The notes under the pieces were generated by a model. It was not told where the DNA came from. It made no database searches and saw only the letters and a program-made list of their open reading frames with translations. 64,000 bases of DNA from Actinernus sp. WN-2022. Lineage: Eukaryota; Cnidaria; Anthozoa; Actiniaria; Actinernidae. The stretch lies in assembly GCA_030867875.1 (NCBI GenBank), contig JAOWCC010000008.1:124001-188000 (forward strand), read 5' to 3'. Each line of letters begins with the position of its first letter. The stretch's first letter is position 1. Below are positions 29,934-40,500 of this stretch, piece after piece. The translations under genes and the position numbers were made by a program.

Positions 29934-30773
29934 AGCAACTCGTTTCCAGGGGTCTTTATGCGCCTAATCAAAGATGGCGTCGAAAGTACCCCTGGTACAG
30001 GCCACACCGCGGCAAAACGGTATGCTCCGCTGGCCAAAAGAACGAAGGCTCTGCTATCAAATACAAATTACCGAGGGTTTCAACTTTTTTAGTAAATAAT
30101 TTTATAACTTAGTAAACTCACAGTGAATTACAAATTAAGAAAACTTCAACCTGTTAAAATCTTAGTTTTAGCTTTTAAGTAGTTTTCTTATTTTTTGACA
30201 AAACAGTTCACAAATGGATACTTTTAAGCAGAAATTTTAAAATCACGGGTATGTGCCTGTTGTTTCATTTCAGTTTTCGCGGGAAACTGGGGGCGGCCGC
30301 GCGCCGACAAGAAATAGCAAATACGCATGCGCGTAACGTTTTGCCGCGGTGTGGGTACAGGCTGGTGGGATTCGGCCACTGATTGGCTAGACGTTTCGCG
30401 CGCGCTGATTGGAGAATTTCGAATAGCGCGTGCATTTTTGATTTGAAAAATAAACTGGTGATGTCGTCTTTTACATTGCGCGTTCAAAATACGTTGAAAA
30501 CAACTACAAATTCATCAGAACTTAGCGTTTTTGCCTTTTTTAATACTCACTTCGCAACTGGTTACAAGTATAACAATGTACGGTTGGAATTCATTGGGAT
30601 CACACTTCAACCGCCAACCGTTCTTCAGCGATGATGAATCCAAGATGGCGGATGCTCCTCAAAATATGCCCACATATTGGGCATATTTTTGGGTCACATG
30701 ACCAGCCTGTACCAGGGGTACATTCGACGCCATCTTTGATTAGGCGCGTAAAGACCCCTGGGAACGAGGTTGC
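29934..30773. mobile_element. TIR element with a second TIR element nested inside
   Basis: The outer terminal repeats of about 70 bp (left gcaactcgtttccaggggtc, right gacccctgggaacgaggttgc) lie at 29934-30002 and 30705-30773. The inner element spans 30002-30354, starts ccacaccgcggcaaaacg, ends in the inverse, and is flanked by gtacagg on both sides (29995-30001 and 30355-30361). No coding frame is supported. Confidence 0.8.
30661..30689. repeat. 12-bp-stem hairpin within the outer TIR element
   Basis: The stem aaaatatgccca pairs with its inverse around a 5-base loop. Confidence 0.7.
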
Positions 30774-31411
30774 CAGGCTAGGCGCCTTGGATCTGACCGA
30801 GAAGACCCTGGGGACGAGGTTGCTGTTGCATAGTCGCTGTTTGCTACATGTATACTAGCTACAACTCGAATTATGTGCAGTTCGTATTGTTCGGTAAGTG
30901 TTTTCGTAACATATTTGGGATCCCATATTTTAAATGTTAGAATATGTTTATAGGTGACAACTTCGAGGTTGATATGCTTGCACAAAGTTGAAACTGACAC
31001 TACATGTATAAACTTAAACTGTCAGTGACAAAGTTCCAAAGTTTCACACAAACTGACATTGAGAACGCGAACAAGCCAGGTCCACGCAGAAAAACAAATT
31101 CGTAAGTACAAGTAAGCATTATATGAACTATACTAGAAGTAATCAAAGATTATCAACGCGCATTCGACAATTTTTTTTGTAAGAGAAAGGACTGGGCTTC
31201 CTGTGGTAACACAAAAGGCTGAAAGATTGCTGCAATAATTAATGTGGTAAATATGCTTGTTTTAAATTAATTTTGAATGTCTTAACTTATATGTTAATAT
31301 AAAAGGGGATGCATCTGGGTATAAAACTGTAATTATCTTTGTGAAACATTAAATCATTGGATGCAATATTGCTTACATGTATGTGGCTTTATGTATATGT
31401 GTGTTTAATTT
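30774..31411. other. Gene-free stretch
   Basis: A further copy of the TIR end (accctggggacgaggttgc, 30804-30822) is present. No gene is seen. Confidence 0.45.
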
Positions 31412-31601
31412 AAGAAATGAAACAGATCTTCCATGTTTGCACAGGCTCATGCAAACCGAGGTAAGTTTGGGAGAATTCGAGAGCAGAACAAACACGAGAC
31501 AGCAGGTCAAGTGTTTGTACATGTACCTGCTTGAGAATTCTCCCAAACTTACCGAGGTTTGCATGAGCCTGTGCAAACACGGAAGATCTGTTTCATTTCT
31601 T
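31412..31601. mobile_element. Palindromic MITE-like sequence
   Basis: The arms 31412-31479 and 31533-31601 are near-perfect inverse copies (left aagaaatgaaacagatcttc). A partial third copy of an inner segment (ccatgtttgcacaggct) occurs at 31668-31684. No gene. Confidence 0.75.
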
Positions 31602-33027
31602 TTATATAATAATTATTTTGATAAAAGAAGCACTTACAGTGCTTGACTTACGGTGTGACGTCATTTCCATGTTTGCACAGGCTAATAAAAACAATAAAAA
31701 TCAGAACGCGTGTACTATCTAAATTATTTTATAAAATGGTTATCATTCATTTGAGCATTTGTAGCACATTTTGCTGTGTGATATATAGTGTAAAGGGTAG
31801 AACATAATCAACCCTTAACTGCTACGTACGGCTATTCAGATGTGTAAAAACTGCATTCCAGTATTGTAGCATTCACAATACTAAATACACTCCAGTGTAG
31901 AACATATTACCAATATATCCATGTGTAATTAAGCAATTAACTACACCCCATGCAGTTCCTTCAGAGCATTCAAATTATTTTTCAAGTGAGAACAAGGTTG
32001 GCTGCAGAATATTGAGTGCCATATTGTTAGTTGCAGAATAATTTATGATCAATGTTGGTCGCCGGGTCCTGGCTTTGATCAGCCTTGTTTTTCAGGTCCT
32101 GGCCCGTTAGAAATTCAGTGTAGATTAATATTGATTAATAGGGAACACAGCAATGAACTCGGTACTTTAAACTTCATTTCCCTCACCTCGTACTGTTGGC
32201 TGATATTCAAGTTCCTTGGTAAATCAAAGCATCATTATAGATTAACTGTTTGCCTGAATGTACAATGTAGTATTAATTTGTATAACCGAGATGTACACAT
32301 ACATGTGTCACTGATGTGTGTCACAACTCACAACCTGTATTTTTGGTATCTGTATGTACAGCGAAAAGCAGATTATCCAATACAGCGAGAAAGCCAACAC
32401 AATTTTCGACCACAGATTCACTCGGTTGTAGTGTTGTCTTAAAAACAAACCATGTTTGACTTAATTGATATACATGTAGTTTGGACATCAGACTTTGTTG
32501 AATGCTACAGAGGTTTTGATATATCGTACTTGCAAACGTTTTCCATTGGATTGGGAAAATATAAAGACACTTACAATGTGCTCAACATTCACATTGTGGT
32601 TTTCATTTTACTCCAAGCATCGCGTAGTTACCAGTAGTTACCCCGGCTGAGATAATTTATGAGAAAAAGTGAACAAGACAAACAAAAATCTTGATTTCTT
32701 TTGCCTGTGAAAATACAGGTAGCCTACACACGACCACAGGGAGTCCACTGCAAGATTAGGATGCATTCTCCTTCATTGAATGCAATAAAGATGTTGATAT
32801 CAAACATGTTTTTAAATGCCTACATCAATCACAACTTTAGTCTAAATTACAGACAAGTGATATATTGTGAAAAATACCCCCCCCAGATTTTGAAGGGCCC
32901 CTCCCCTCTACTTTCTCCCCCCTCCCATCTCCCTTGTTTTCCTTTTCCCCCTGACACAATTTACTGTACCACTTAACTTGATCCACTTACTAACCTCACC
33001 CAGTTGGGCTTAACTTCAGCTACTCAA
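31602..33027. other. Gene-free stretch, A/T-rich
   Basis: No supported gene. A pyrimidine-rich tract lies at about 32878-32952. Confidence 0.45.
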
Positions 33028-33309
33028 CAGGGTTGCTACAGGTCAGGGAAAAAATACTTTTTTTTCAAGGTCAGGGAAAAGTCAGGGATTTTTGCATCTG
33101 GTCAGGGAATTCTAAATTTCTTGTCAAAGTCAGGAAAAAGTCAGATAATTTTAGTTTTAGGTTGCCACAACGGCCCCTCATGCCTCAAATTGTCTTCCAT
33201 GGGAGGCTACAGGTTTTGATAATGACTTTTGTTTTGGATCAGGGAATGTCGAACAGCTATGGTCAGTGAAAAGTCAGGGATTTTTTTCCCCTGATGGGTG
33301 GCAACCATG
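33028..33309. mobile_element. Short TIR element, cagggttgctac ends
   Basis: The left end cagggttgctac and the right end inverse (ggtggcaaccatg) suggest a non-autonomous element. Inside, gtcagggaaa-type repeats occur many times. Ends and content resemble hAT-type elements (inference). A target duplication was not found. Confidence 0.45.
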
Positions 33310-33607
33310 ACTTGATGATCCAGCTGCTTTATAATGCAATGCGCCACAGAAGCTCTTGTTGATTTGAACCCTATCATTTATTGTATAAGTGACTAACTAA
33401 GGCATCTTTGGGCTAGATCACTAAACAACACAGAAAAATAATGCTGTGAACTACATTATTTTGTAATCCAAACCCTAACCCAACATTTAACTACTGATAA
33501 TTTCTTTTTAAATCACAACACATATACTGTATGGCTATAAAATTTTAAAATTTGATACAATGTACCAATTCATGGAATGATTGCAGAATACAGTGCTTAT
33601 TCTTATG
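33310..33607. other. Gene-free stretch
   Basis: A/T-rich. No gene or repeat is recognised. Confidence 0.4.
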
Positions 33608-34270
33608 GCATTATGCCAGACAGTTCAAACTTGGACAGGCATGCAATTGGATCCCCACAAATCACTTAGTGGTGAATCACTTAGTGGTGATGATGTAACA
33701 ATGACGTCATATGTCTCGTGATTTGAAGTACATGCCCATGTCTTCCTCATTTCTAATGCCAGCTGGCTCAAACCTGGACAGACATGGTAGTGCATTGCTA
33801 TCGATCACTTAGTGGTGATGACGTAATGATGATGTCATCGATTACGTGTTTTAAGTACATGCCCATATCTCCTTCATTTCTAATGCCAAACAGTTCGAAC
33901 AAGGACAGGCATGGTATTGGGTTCCCACAATTAAATCACTTAGTGGTGATGATGTAACGATGATGTCAGCAATCACATGATTTTAAGTACATGCCCATAT
34001 CTCCCTCATTTCTAATGCCCGCTGTCTCAAACCTAGATAGACATGGTAGTGGGTTGCTATCAATCAGCTAGTGGCAATAACATACATTGTAACAATGACG
34101 TCATTGATTATGTGATTTTAAGTACATGTACATGCCAATATCTCCCTCATTTCTAATGCCAGACAGTTCAAACTTGGACAGGTATGGTATTATTTTCCCA
34201 CAATTCACTTAGTGGTGATGACGTAATGATGACGTCATTGGTCACATGATTTTTAGTATATACCAAAATA
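33608..34270. repeat. Dimeric minisatellite, about 125-bp units with CRE-like sites
   Basis: Five units share cacttagtggtgatga, the segment ttaagtacatgcccatatct and ctcatttctaatgcc. Two sub-types (agttcaaacttggacagg and gctcaaacctggacagac) alternate, so the true unit is a dimer of about 250 bp. Each unit includes a tgacgtca or near match. Confidence 0.8.
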
Positions 34271-34648
34271 GCTCACTGACCATCCACAAGTTGCTCTTAG
34301 GGACCCTATGTTAATTTTGATTTTGGTGGCAATATGATGTCACAATGTTGGCACCAAATAATATTATGGAATATTTGATGATTACTTACAAGTGAAAGAA
34401 CAGAACTGAAGTATTGCCATTCAAGCAAAATGTATATATATTGGAATTTACATGTAGCCATTTTCTTACTAAAAATAGCACAAAATGGCAGAAATTCAAG
34501 AATTCAAAAACTATCTTTTGATCCAATTACAAAGCTCCCATGCTGTGCATAAATACACCATGTGTCTGTTGTAATTTAACCCCTGTTTACACATAACTAC
34601 TTCATATTACATGTATCTTCTGTCCTACACATTTAGTGTACATTACAG
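34271..34648. other. Gene-free stretch before the WW-like exon
   Basis: No repeat or gene recognised. Probably intron or intergenic sequence. Confidence 0.4.
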
Positions 34649-34771
34649 ATTATGGAGATGGCAACTGAAGATTGTAAATGGTATGAATACAAGTGCAAGT
34701 CTGGTGAGACTTTGTTCTTCTACAACACCATCACTGGAGAACACAGGTGGCCAAACCAGTGTAACTGTTCT
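34649..34771 (+). CDS. Candidate host exon encoding a WW-like domain
   Basis: The exon lies between a good acceptor (tacattacag, ending 34648) and a consensus donor (gtaagt, starting 34772). Its phase-0 frame from ATG 34652 gives 40 residues with the spacing of a WW domain: KWYEYKCKSGETLFFYN, TITG, then EHRWPNQ. That is a first Trp, a central FYN with Gly before it, a Thr, a second Trp and a Pro. WW domains bind proline-rich peptides (family knowledge). The host gene is unknown. Upstream and downstream exons were not found within the window. Confidence 0.5.
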
Positions 34772-34810
34772 GTAAGTAGTATTTTTGATAACTAAAGGTG
34801 ATTGATGGGC

Positions 34811-34932
34811 TGTGTACAACAAGGCCGTAATTGACTCCTGCTCACATTCTAAATTCTCCCATAGAAAACAAAGTATTTGAAGGAGAATTTAGAATGTGAT
34901 CAGGGTACACTAATATGCCCTTGTTGCACACA
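34811..34932. mobile_element. Palindromic MITE-like sequence
   Basis: The arms of about 50 bp (tcacattctaaattctcc and its inverse ggagaatttagaatgtga) meet at a 22-bp centre. Outer parts (tgtgtacaacaaggc and its approximate inverse) also match. No gene. Confidence 0.7.
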
Positions 34933-35267
34933 TCCCTTCATGTATGGGAGTATCCTAAAAAGTGCAAGAGTTTGATTGGCTATCAGGATTGAGTGCATCA
35001 TGTATAATTTAATCATTTTATTGATCTATCTGCATGCTTGAGCATAAAATATGTGCTGACAACTCTGTGAAGAAATCTTGACTTTAAGGAAATATCTGTG
35101 TGTCTAGAAACATAAGAGATTAGAAGGTCATTTAAGGTTTAATGTTTTAGGCTTAGATTTAGCATCATCGCTCTATTTATTGTTATTAATTATTATAATT
35201 CCAGGTATTGTTATAATAATAATAGCATTATTTAATACAAATATTAGTATCTTAGTTATACAAATTC
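34933..35267. other. Gene-free stretch
   Basis: Short att/taa runs near 35180-35240. No gene. Confidence 0.4.
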
Positions 35268-35777
35268 AAGGGCACCCAACAAGTACTTTTTGAAATTCGT
35301 TTGAAACCAGTTGTCTGCAGCTCATCTAGCCATTTTAAGGCGCCTACTATGTCTTTTGACGTATTCTAGAAAGCTATTAGCTGTTCGGATTTTCTAGGTG
35401 GAAATCGCGTCAACCGAAAATACTATGGCAAAATATTCCCGGCCAACGAATTTGTTAATAGTCTAGAACATAAACAAGAATTTTCTAGCCCAAGTAACTT
35501 CATGTTGCAAAGTTTTGTGGAGGTACAAATTTTTTAGGGGTTCTTTTGGGTCGTTCTGACTCTATTGATCAGACGAATTGGGACGTACTAATATTTTAGG
35601 GGAAACCTTTTAGTCTCTCTTTTCTTATATCATTTTCTAGGGATTGGAAAAAAATTTCTAGCCAGTATTTCAGAAAACAATTTTCTAGGGACACTTTTTT
35701 CAAATCCGAAAGTTTTAGGCTAACTTACAGCTTACAGCCGAACAGCTTTTTAACCGAAAACTTCGTTGGGTGCCCTT
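35268..35777. mobile_element. Non-autonomous hAT-like element, 13-bp TIR
   Basis: The ends are aagggcacccaac at 35268-35280 and gttgggtgccctt at 35765-35777. The flanking 8-mers acaaattc and gcaaatta agree at six positions, as an aged 8-bp duplication would. Inside, tttctag-type motifs recur, but no transposase is encoded. Confidence 0.6.
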
Positions 35778-36530
35778 GCAAATTACCTATTTTAGCTCGT
35801 TGATTAATTACATTTATGTTAATTAAATCACGATCCCACATTAGCTCCAAGCTTTAAAGTTTATCGTGAATAAGTAAAGGTCATTGATTGATTGATTAGT
35901 GCAACTTACTTTAAAATGGCTTGTTAAACTTTGTCCAAACTACAACAAGGTTTTTTGTAAACAAGCTGAGCACATGGCTTTTCATGTGCTTGTGTCACTG
36001 CTTGCATTATTTTTTTCACATTAGAATTTCCCCAAGGGTGGAAATAATGGCTGGTGATTGGTATTTACTGATCAAATGTTACCAGCCAAAATAAAATAAA
36101 ATGAAAACAGTGACTGTTCAGTCAGCCAATTTGCAGTTTCTCAAAAATCACTGATCAATTTGATTTTCCTTTATCAATTTTACTTCCCTGTTTCTATGAT
36201 CTTCAAAACTGACTGACTCATGTCTGTGAGATTATACGGAGCTGCCGCACAGGCCAAAGGCCCATGCGAGTGGAGCACCATACATATAGCATGAGAGTGA
36301 AATTTTAGTGAAATGTTCTTGCCCGACCGGGCACCAGCCCGAACGGGCACCAGCGCGCAGAACACTTGAGATTTTCGAGACCTGAATCTATGGCTTTTAA
36401 CGCTGCCCTGTAATTTACTGTACATTCAATCCTCCGTTTTTATGGGAAATTTTGATTTTCTAAATTATCTCAATGATCAGTGTAATTTTTTGCCCATAAT
36501 GTGTAAAATATTCAATTTCCAACTTTAATT
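35778..36530. other. Gene-free stretch
   Basis: A short repeated gggcaccag motif occurs near 36340. No gene supported. Confidence 0.4.
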
Positions 36531-36790
36531 TCCATTACATCTCCGCGTGCATGCATATGCGTCATTGTCTTTCTGTTGTATGCCGTCACCTTTCCGTTAC
36601 ATATGCATGTGCAACTCATCTGCACGTGCAGTATTTATTTTCGTAATTACGTCTGCACACATGCATATATATACCATACATTTCCCATTACATACATGTA
36701 TGTGCGTGCAACTCATCTGCATGTGAAGTATTTATTTTCGTAAATTAATTGCCATTACATATATACGCGTACATGTCTTTGTATTTCATT
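36531..36790. repeat. Degenerate tandem repeat at the satellite edge
   Basis: Partly conserved units repeat with variable spacing: gcaactcatctgca, followed by gtatttattttcg, and attacata with alternating purine-pyrimidine stretches. It abuts the satellite array with only 34 bp between. Confidence 0.6.
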
Positions 36791-36824
36791 ACTGGGAGCT
36801 CTGCTCATAGGCTTGCCTATATAT

Positions 36825-36890
36825 ATCTACGCTGTTTCCACAAAAGGAGCCCTAGAACCTAAAACCCCCTTTTGTGAAAACATGCTAGAT
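36825..36890. repeat. 66-bp long spacer of the satellite, with small hairpin
   Basis: The spacer begins atctacgctg and ends gctagat. It contains ttccacaaaagg and, near its other end, the inverse ccttttgtgaaa. It precedes the first unit and recurs between units at all 711-bp intervals, while at 648-bp intervals it is replaced by the three bases aat. Confidence 0.9.
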
Positions 36891-37535
36891 ATTGTGTGCC
36901 TTTAGCTTTATAAGCCAGTAACTCGTGTTTTTGCCGTTTTCTTGAAACGGCAACTGACAGTTTACGACTTTTCTGGCCTTTCTATCCCATAATTTAATTG
37001 TGTGAGATCTATCCCATAATTTCTTTATTCGAGAGCTAGAGGTTAGGGTTAGGTTAGGAAAAGGCCATGTTCTGGTATTTTTACTGAAAATACAGCACAA
37101 TTCCATCAATTAAACTTGATCTACAGGAAGAGAACGTCGTATTGCCGTGTAGTGCATCGAAATCCATTAAAAGGTCGAGAAATGGCGCCACTTTGAAATT
37201 GAGGTTACACAAGTAAATTAATGCGTACTTGTTGGCTTTTTAAAAGCCAGTAACTCACTTTTCAACCTTTTCATCCCAAAAATGCACCTTTTTTCTCACA
37301 CCTAGTGGAAAATGTACATCTTTCACTAAGCAAATCGTTGCGCCATACGTCAGGCAAAGTTTGTTTTTCGCGAAATTTTTTGAACTACTCCTCCCCACCC
37401 CACACCACCCTCATAAAATACCTAGAGATCAATTATTGGAAAGAAAGGCCAGAAAAGTCGTAAACTGTCATTTGCGCTTTCACGGAAACGGCAGAAACAC
37501 GAGTTACTGGCTTTTAAAGCTAAAGGGCACACAAG
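36891..37535. mobile_element. Representative satellite unit body with terminal inverted repeats
   Basis: The left end (36891-36982) reads attgtgtgcctttagcttta and onward through acgacttttctggcctttc. The right end (37443-37535) is its inverse over about 92 bp, at roughly nine in ten positions by eye. The most diverged part is the gccgttttcttgaaacgg segment. The centre contains another partial copy of the agccagtaactc motif beside a ggctttttaaaagcc palindrome. The body has the shape of a MITE, but no transposase is seen and the units sit only in tandem. Confidence 0.85.
37041..37058 (+). repeat. Telomere-like GGTTAGGGTTAGGTTAGG stretch in each satellite unit
   Basis: This stretch lies about 150 bp into the first unit and is repeated in every unit of the array. 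It contains one exact TTAGGG hexamer and two incomplete ones. TTAGGG is the usual metazoan telomere repeat (established knowledge). Confidence 0.8.
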
Positions 37536-40500
37536 ATCTACGCTGTTTCCACAAAAGGAGCCCTAGAACCTAAAACCCCCTTTTGTGAAAACATGCTAGA
37601 TATTGTGTGCCTTTAGCTTTATAAGCCAGTAACTCGTGTTTTTGCCGTTTTCTTGAAACGGCAACTGACAGTTTACGACTTTTCTGGCCTTTCTATCCCA
37701 TAATTTAATTGTGTGAGATCTATCCCATAATTTCTTTATTCGAGAGCTAGAGGTTAGGGTTAGGTTAGGAAAAGGCCATGTTCTGGTATTTTTACTGAAA
37801 ATACAGCACAATTCCATCAATTAAACTTGATCTACAGGAAGAGAACGTCGTATTGCCGTGTAGTGCATCGAAATCCATTAAAAGGTCGAGAAATGGCGCC
37901 ACTTTGAAATTGAGGTTACACAAGTAAATTAATGCGTACTTGTTGGCTTTTTAAAAGCCAGTAACTCACTTTTCAACCTTTTCATCCCAAAAATGCACCT
38001 TTTTTCTCACACCTAGTGGAAAATGTACATCTTTCACTAAGCAAATCGTTGCGCCATACGTCAGGCAAAGTTGGTTTTTCGCGAAATTTTTTGAACTACT
38101 CCTCCCCACCCCACACCACCCTCATAAAATACCTAGAGATCAATTATTGGAAAGAAAGGCCAGAAAAGTCGTAAACTGTCATTTGCGCTTTCACGGAAAC
38201 GGCAGAAACACGAGTTACTGGCTTTTAAAGCTAAAGGGCACACAAGAATCTTGTGTGCCTTTAGCTTTATAAGCCAGTAACTCGTGTTTTTGCCGTTTTC
38301 TTGAAACGGCAACTGACAGTTTACGACTTTTCTGGCCTTTCTATCCCATAATTTAATTGTGTGAGATCTATCCCATAATTTCTTTATTCGAGAGCTAGAG
38401 GTTAGGGTTAGGTTAGGAAAAGGCCATGTTCTGGTATTTTTACTGAAAATACAGCACAATTCCATCAATTAAACTTGATCTACAGGAAGAGAACGTCGTA
38501 TTGCCGTGTAGTGCATCGAAATCCATTAAAAGGTCGAGAAATGGCGCCACTTTGAAATTGAGGTTACACAAGTAAATTAATGCGTACTTGTTGGCTTTTT
38601 AAAAGCCAGTAACTCACTTTTCAACCTTTTCATCCCAAAAATGCACCTTTTTTCTCACACCTAGTGGAAAATGTACATCTTTCACTAAGCAAATCGTTGC
38701 GCCATACGTCAGGCAAAGTTGGTTTTTCGCGAAATTTTTTGAACTACTCCTCCCCACCCCACACCACCCTCATAAAATACCTAGAGATCAATTATTGGAA
38801 AGAAAGGCCAGAAAAGTCGTAAACTGTCATTTGCGCTTTCACGGAAACGGCAGAAACACGAGTTACTGGCTTTTAAAGCTAAAGGGCACACAAGATCTAC
38901 GCTGTTTCCACAAAAGGAGCCCTAGAACCTAAAACCCCCTTTTGTGAAAACATGCTAGATCTTGTGTGCCTTTAGCTTTATAAGCCAGTAACTCGTGTTT
39001 TTGCCGTTTTCTTGAAACGGCAACTGACAGTTTACGACTTTTCTGGCCTTTCTATCCCATAATTTAATTGTGTGAGATCTATCCCATAATTTCTTTATTC
39101 GAGAGCTAGAGGTTAGGGTTAGGTTAGGAAAAGGCCATGTTCTGGTATTTTTACTGAAAATACAGCACAATTCCATCAATTAAACTTGATCTACAGGAAG
39201 AGAACGTCGTATTGCCGTGTAGTGCATCGAAATCCATTAAAAGGTCGAGAAATGGCGCCACTTTGAAATTGAGGTTACACAAGTAAATTAATGCGTACTT
39301 GTTGGCTTTTTAAAAGCCAGTAACTCACTTTTCAACCTTTTCATCCCAAAAATGCACCTTTTTTCTCACACCTAGTGGAAAATGTACATCTTTCACTAAG
39401 CAAATCGTTGCGCCATACGTCAGGCAAAGTTGGTTTTTCGCGAAATTTTTTGAACTACTCCTCCCCACCCCACACCACCCTCATAAAATACCTAGAGATC
39501 AATTATTGGAAAGAAAGGCCAGAAAAGTCGTAAACTGTCATTTGCGCTTTCACGGAAACGGCAGAAACACGAGTTACTGGCTTTTAAAGCTAAAGGGCAC
39601 ACAAGATCTACGCTGTTTCCACAAAAGGAGCCCTAGAACCTAAAACCCCCTTTTGTGAAAACATGCTAGATATTGTGTGCCTTTAGCTTTATAAGCCAGT
39701 AACTCGTGTTTTTGCCGTTTTCTTGAAACGGCAACTGACAGTTTACGACTTTTCTGGCCTTTCTATCCCATAATTTAATTGTGTGAGATCTATCCCATAA
39801 TTTCTTTATTCGAGAGCTAGAGGTTAGGGTTAGGTTAGGAAAAGGCCATGTTCTGGTATTTTTACTGAAAATACAGCACAATTCCATCAATTAAACTTGA
39901 TCTACAGGAAGAGAACGTCGTATTGCCGTGTAGTGCATCGAAATCCATTAAAAGGTCGAGAAATGGCGCCACTTTGAAATTGAGGTTACACAAGTAAATT
40001 AATGCGTACTTGTTGGCTTTTTAAAAGCCAGTAACTCACTTTTCAACCTTTTCATCCCAAAAATGCACCTTTTTTCTCACACCTAGTGGAAAATGTACAT
40101 CTTTCACTAAGCAAATCGTTGCGCCATACGTCAGGCAAAGTTGGTTTTTCGCGAAATTTTTTGAACTACTCCTCCCCACCCCACACCACCCTCATAAAAT
40201 ACCTAGAGATCAATTATTGGAAAGAAAGGCCAGAAAAGTCGTAAACTGTCATTTGCGCTTTCACGGAAACGGCAGAAACACGAGTTACTGGCTTTTAAAG
40301 CTAAAGGGCACACAAGAATCTTGTGTGCCTTTAGCTTTATAAGCCAGTAACTCGTGTTTTTGCCGTTTTCTTGAAACGGCAACTGACAGTTTACGACTTT
40401 TCTGGCCTTTCTATCCCATAATTTAATTGTGTGAGATCTATCCCATAATTTCTTTATTCGAGAGCTAGAGGTTAGGGTTAGGTTAGGAAAAGGCCATGTT

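Noticed and set aside
33004..33269. Two plus-strand frames rich in Gly, Lys and Phe
   Set aside because: They are translations of the gtcagggaaa repeats in a short TIR element.
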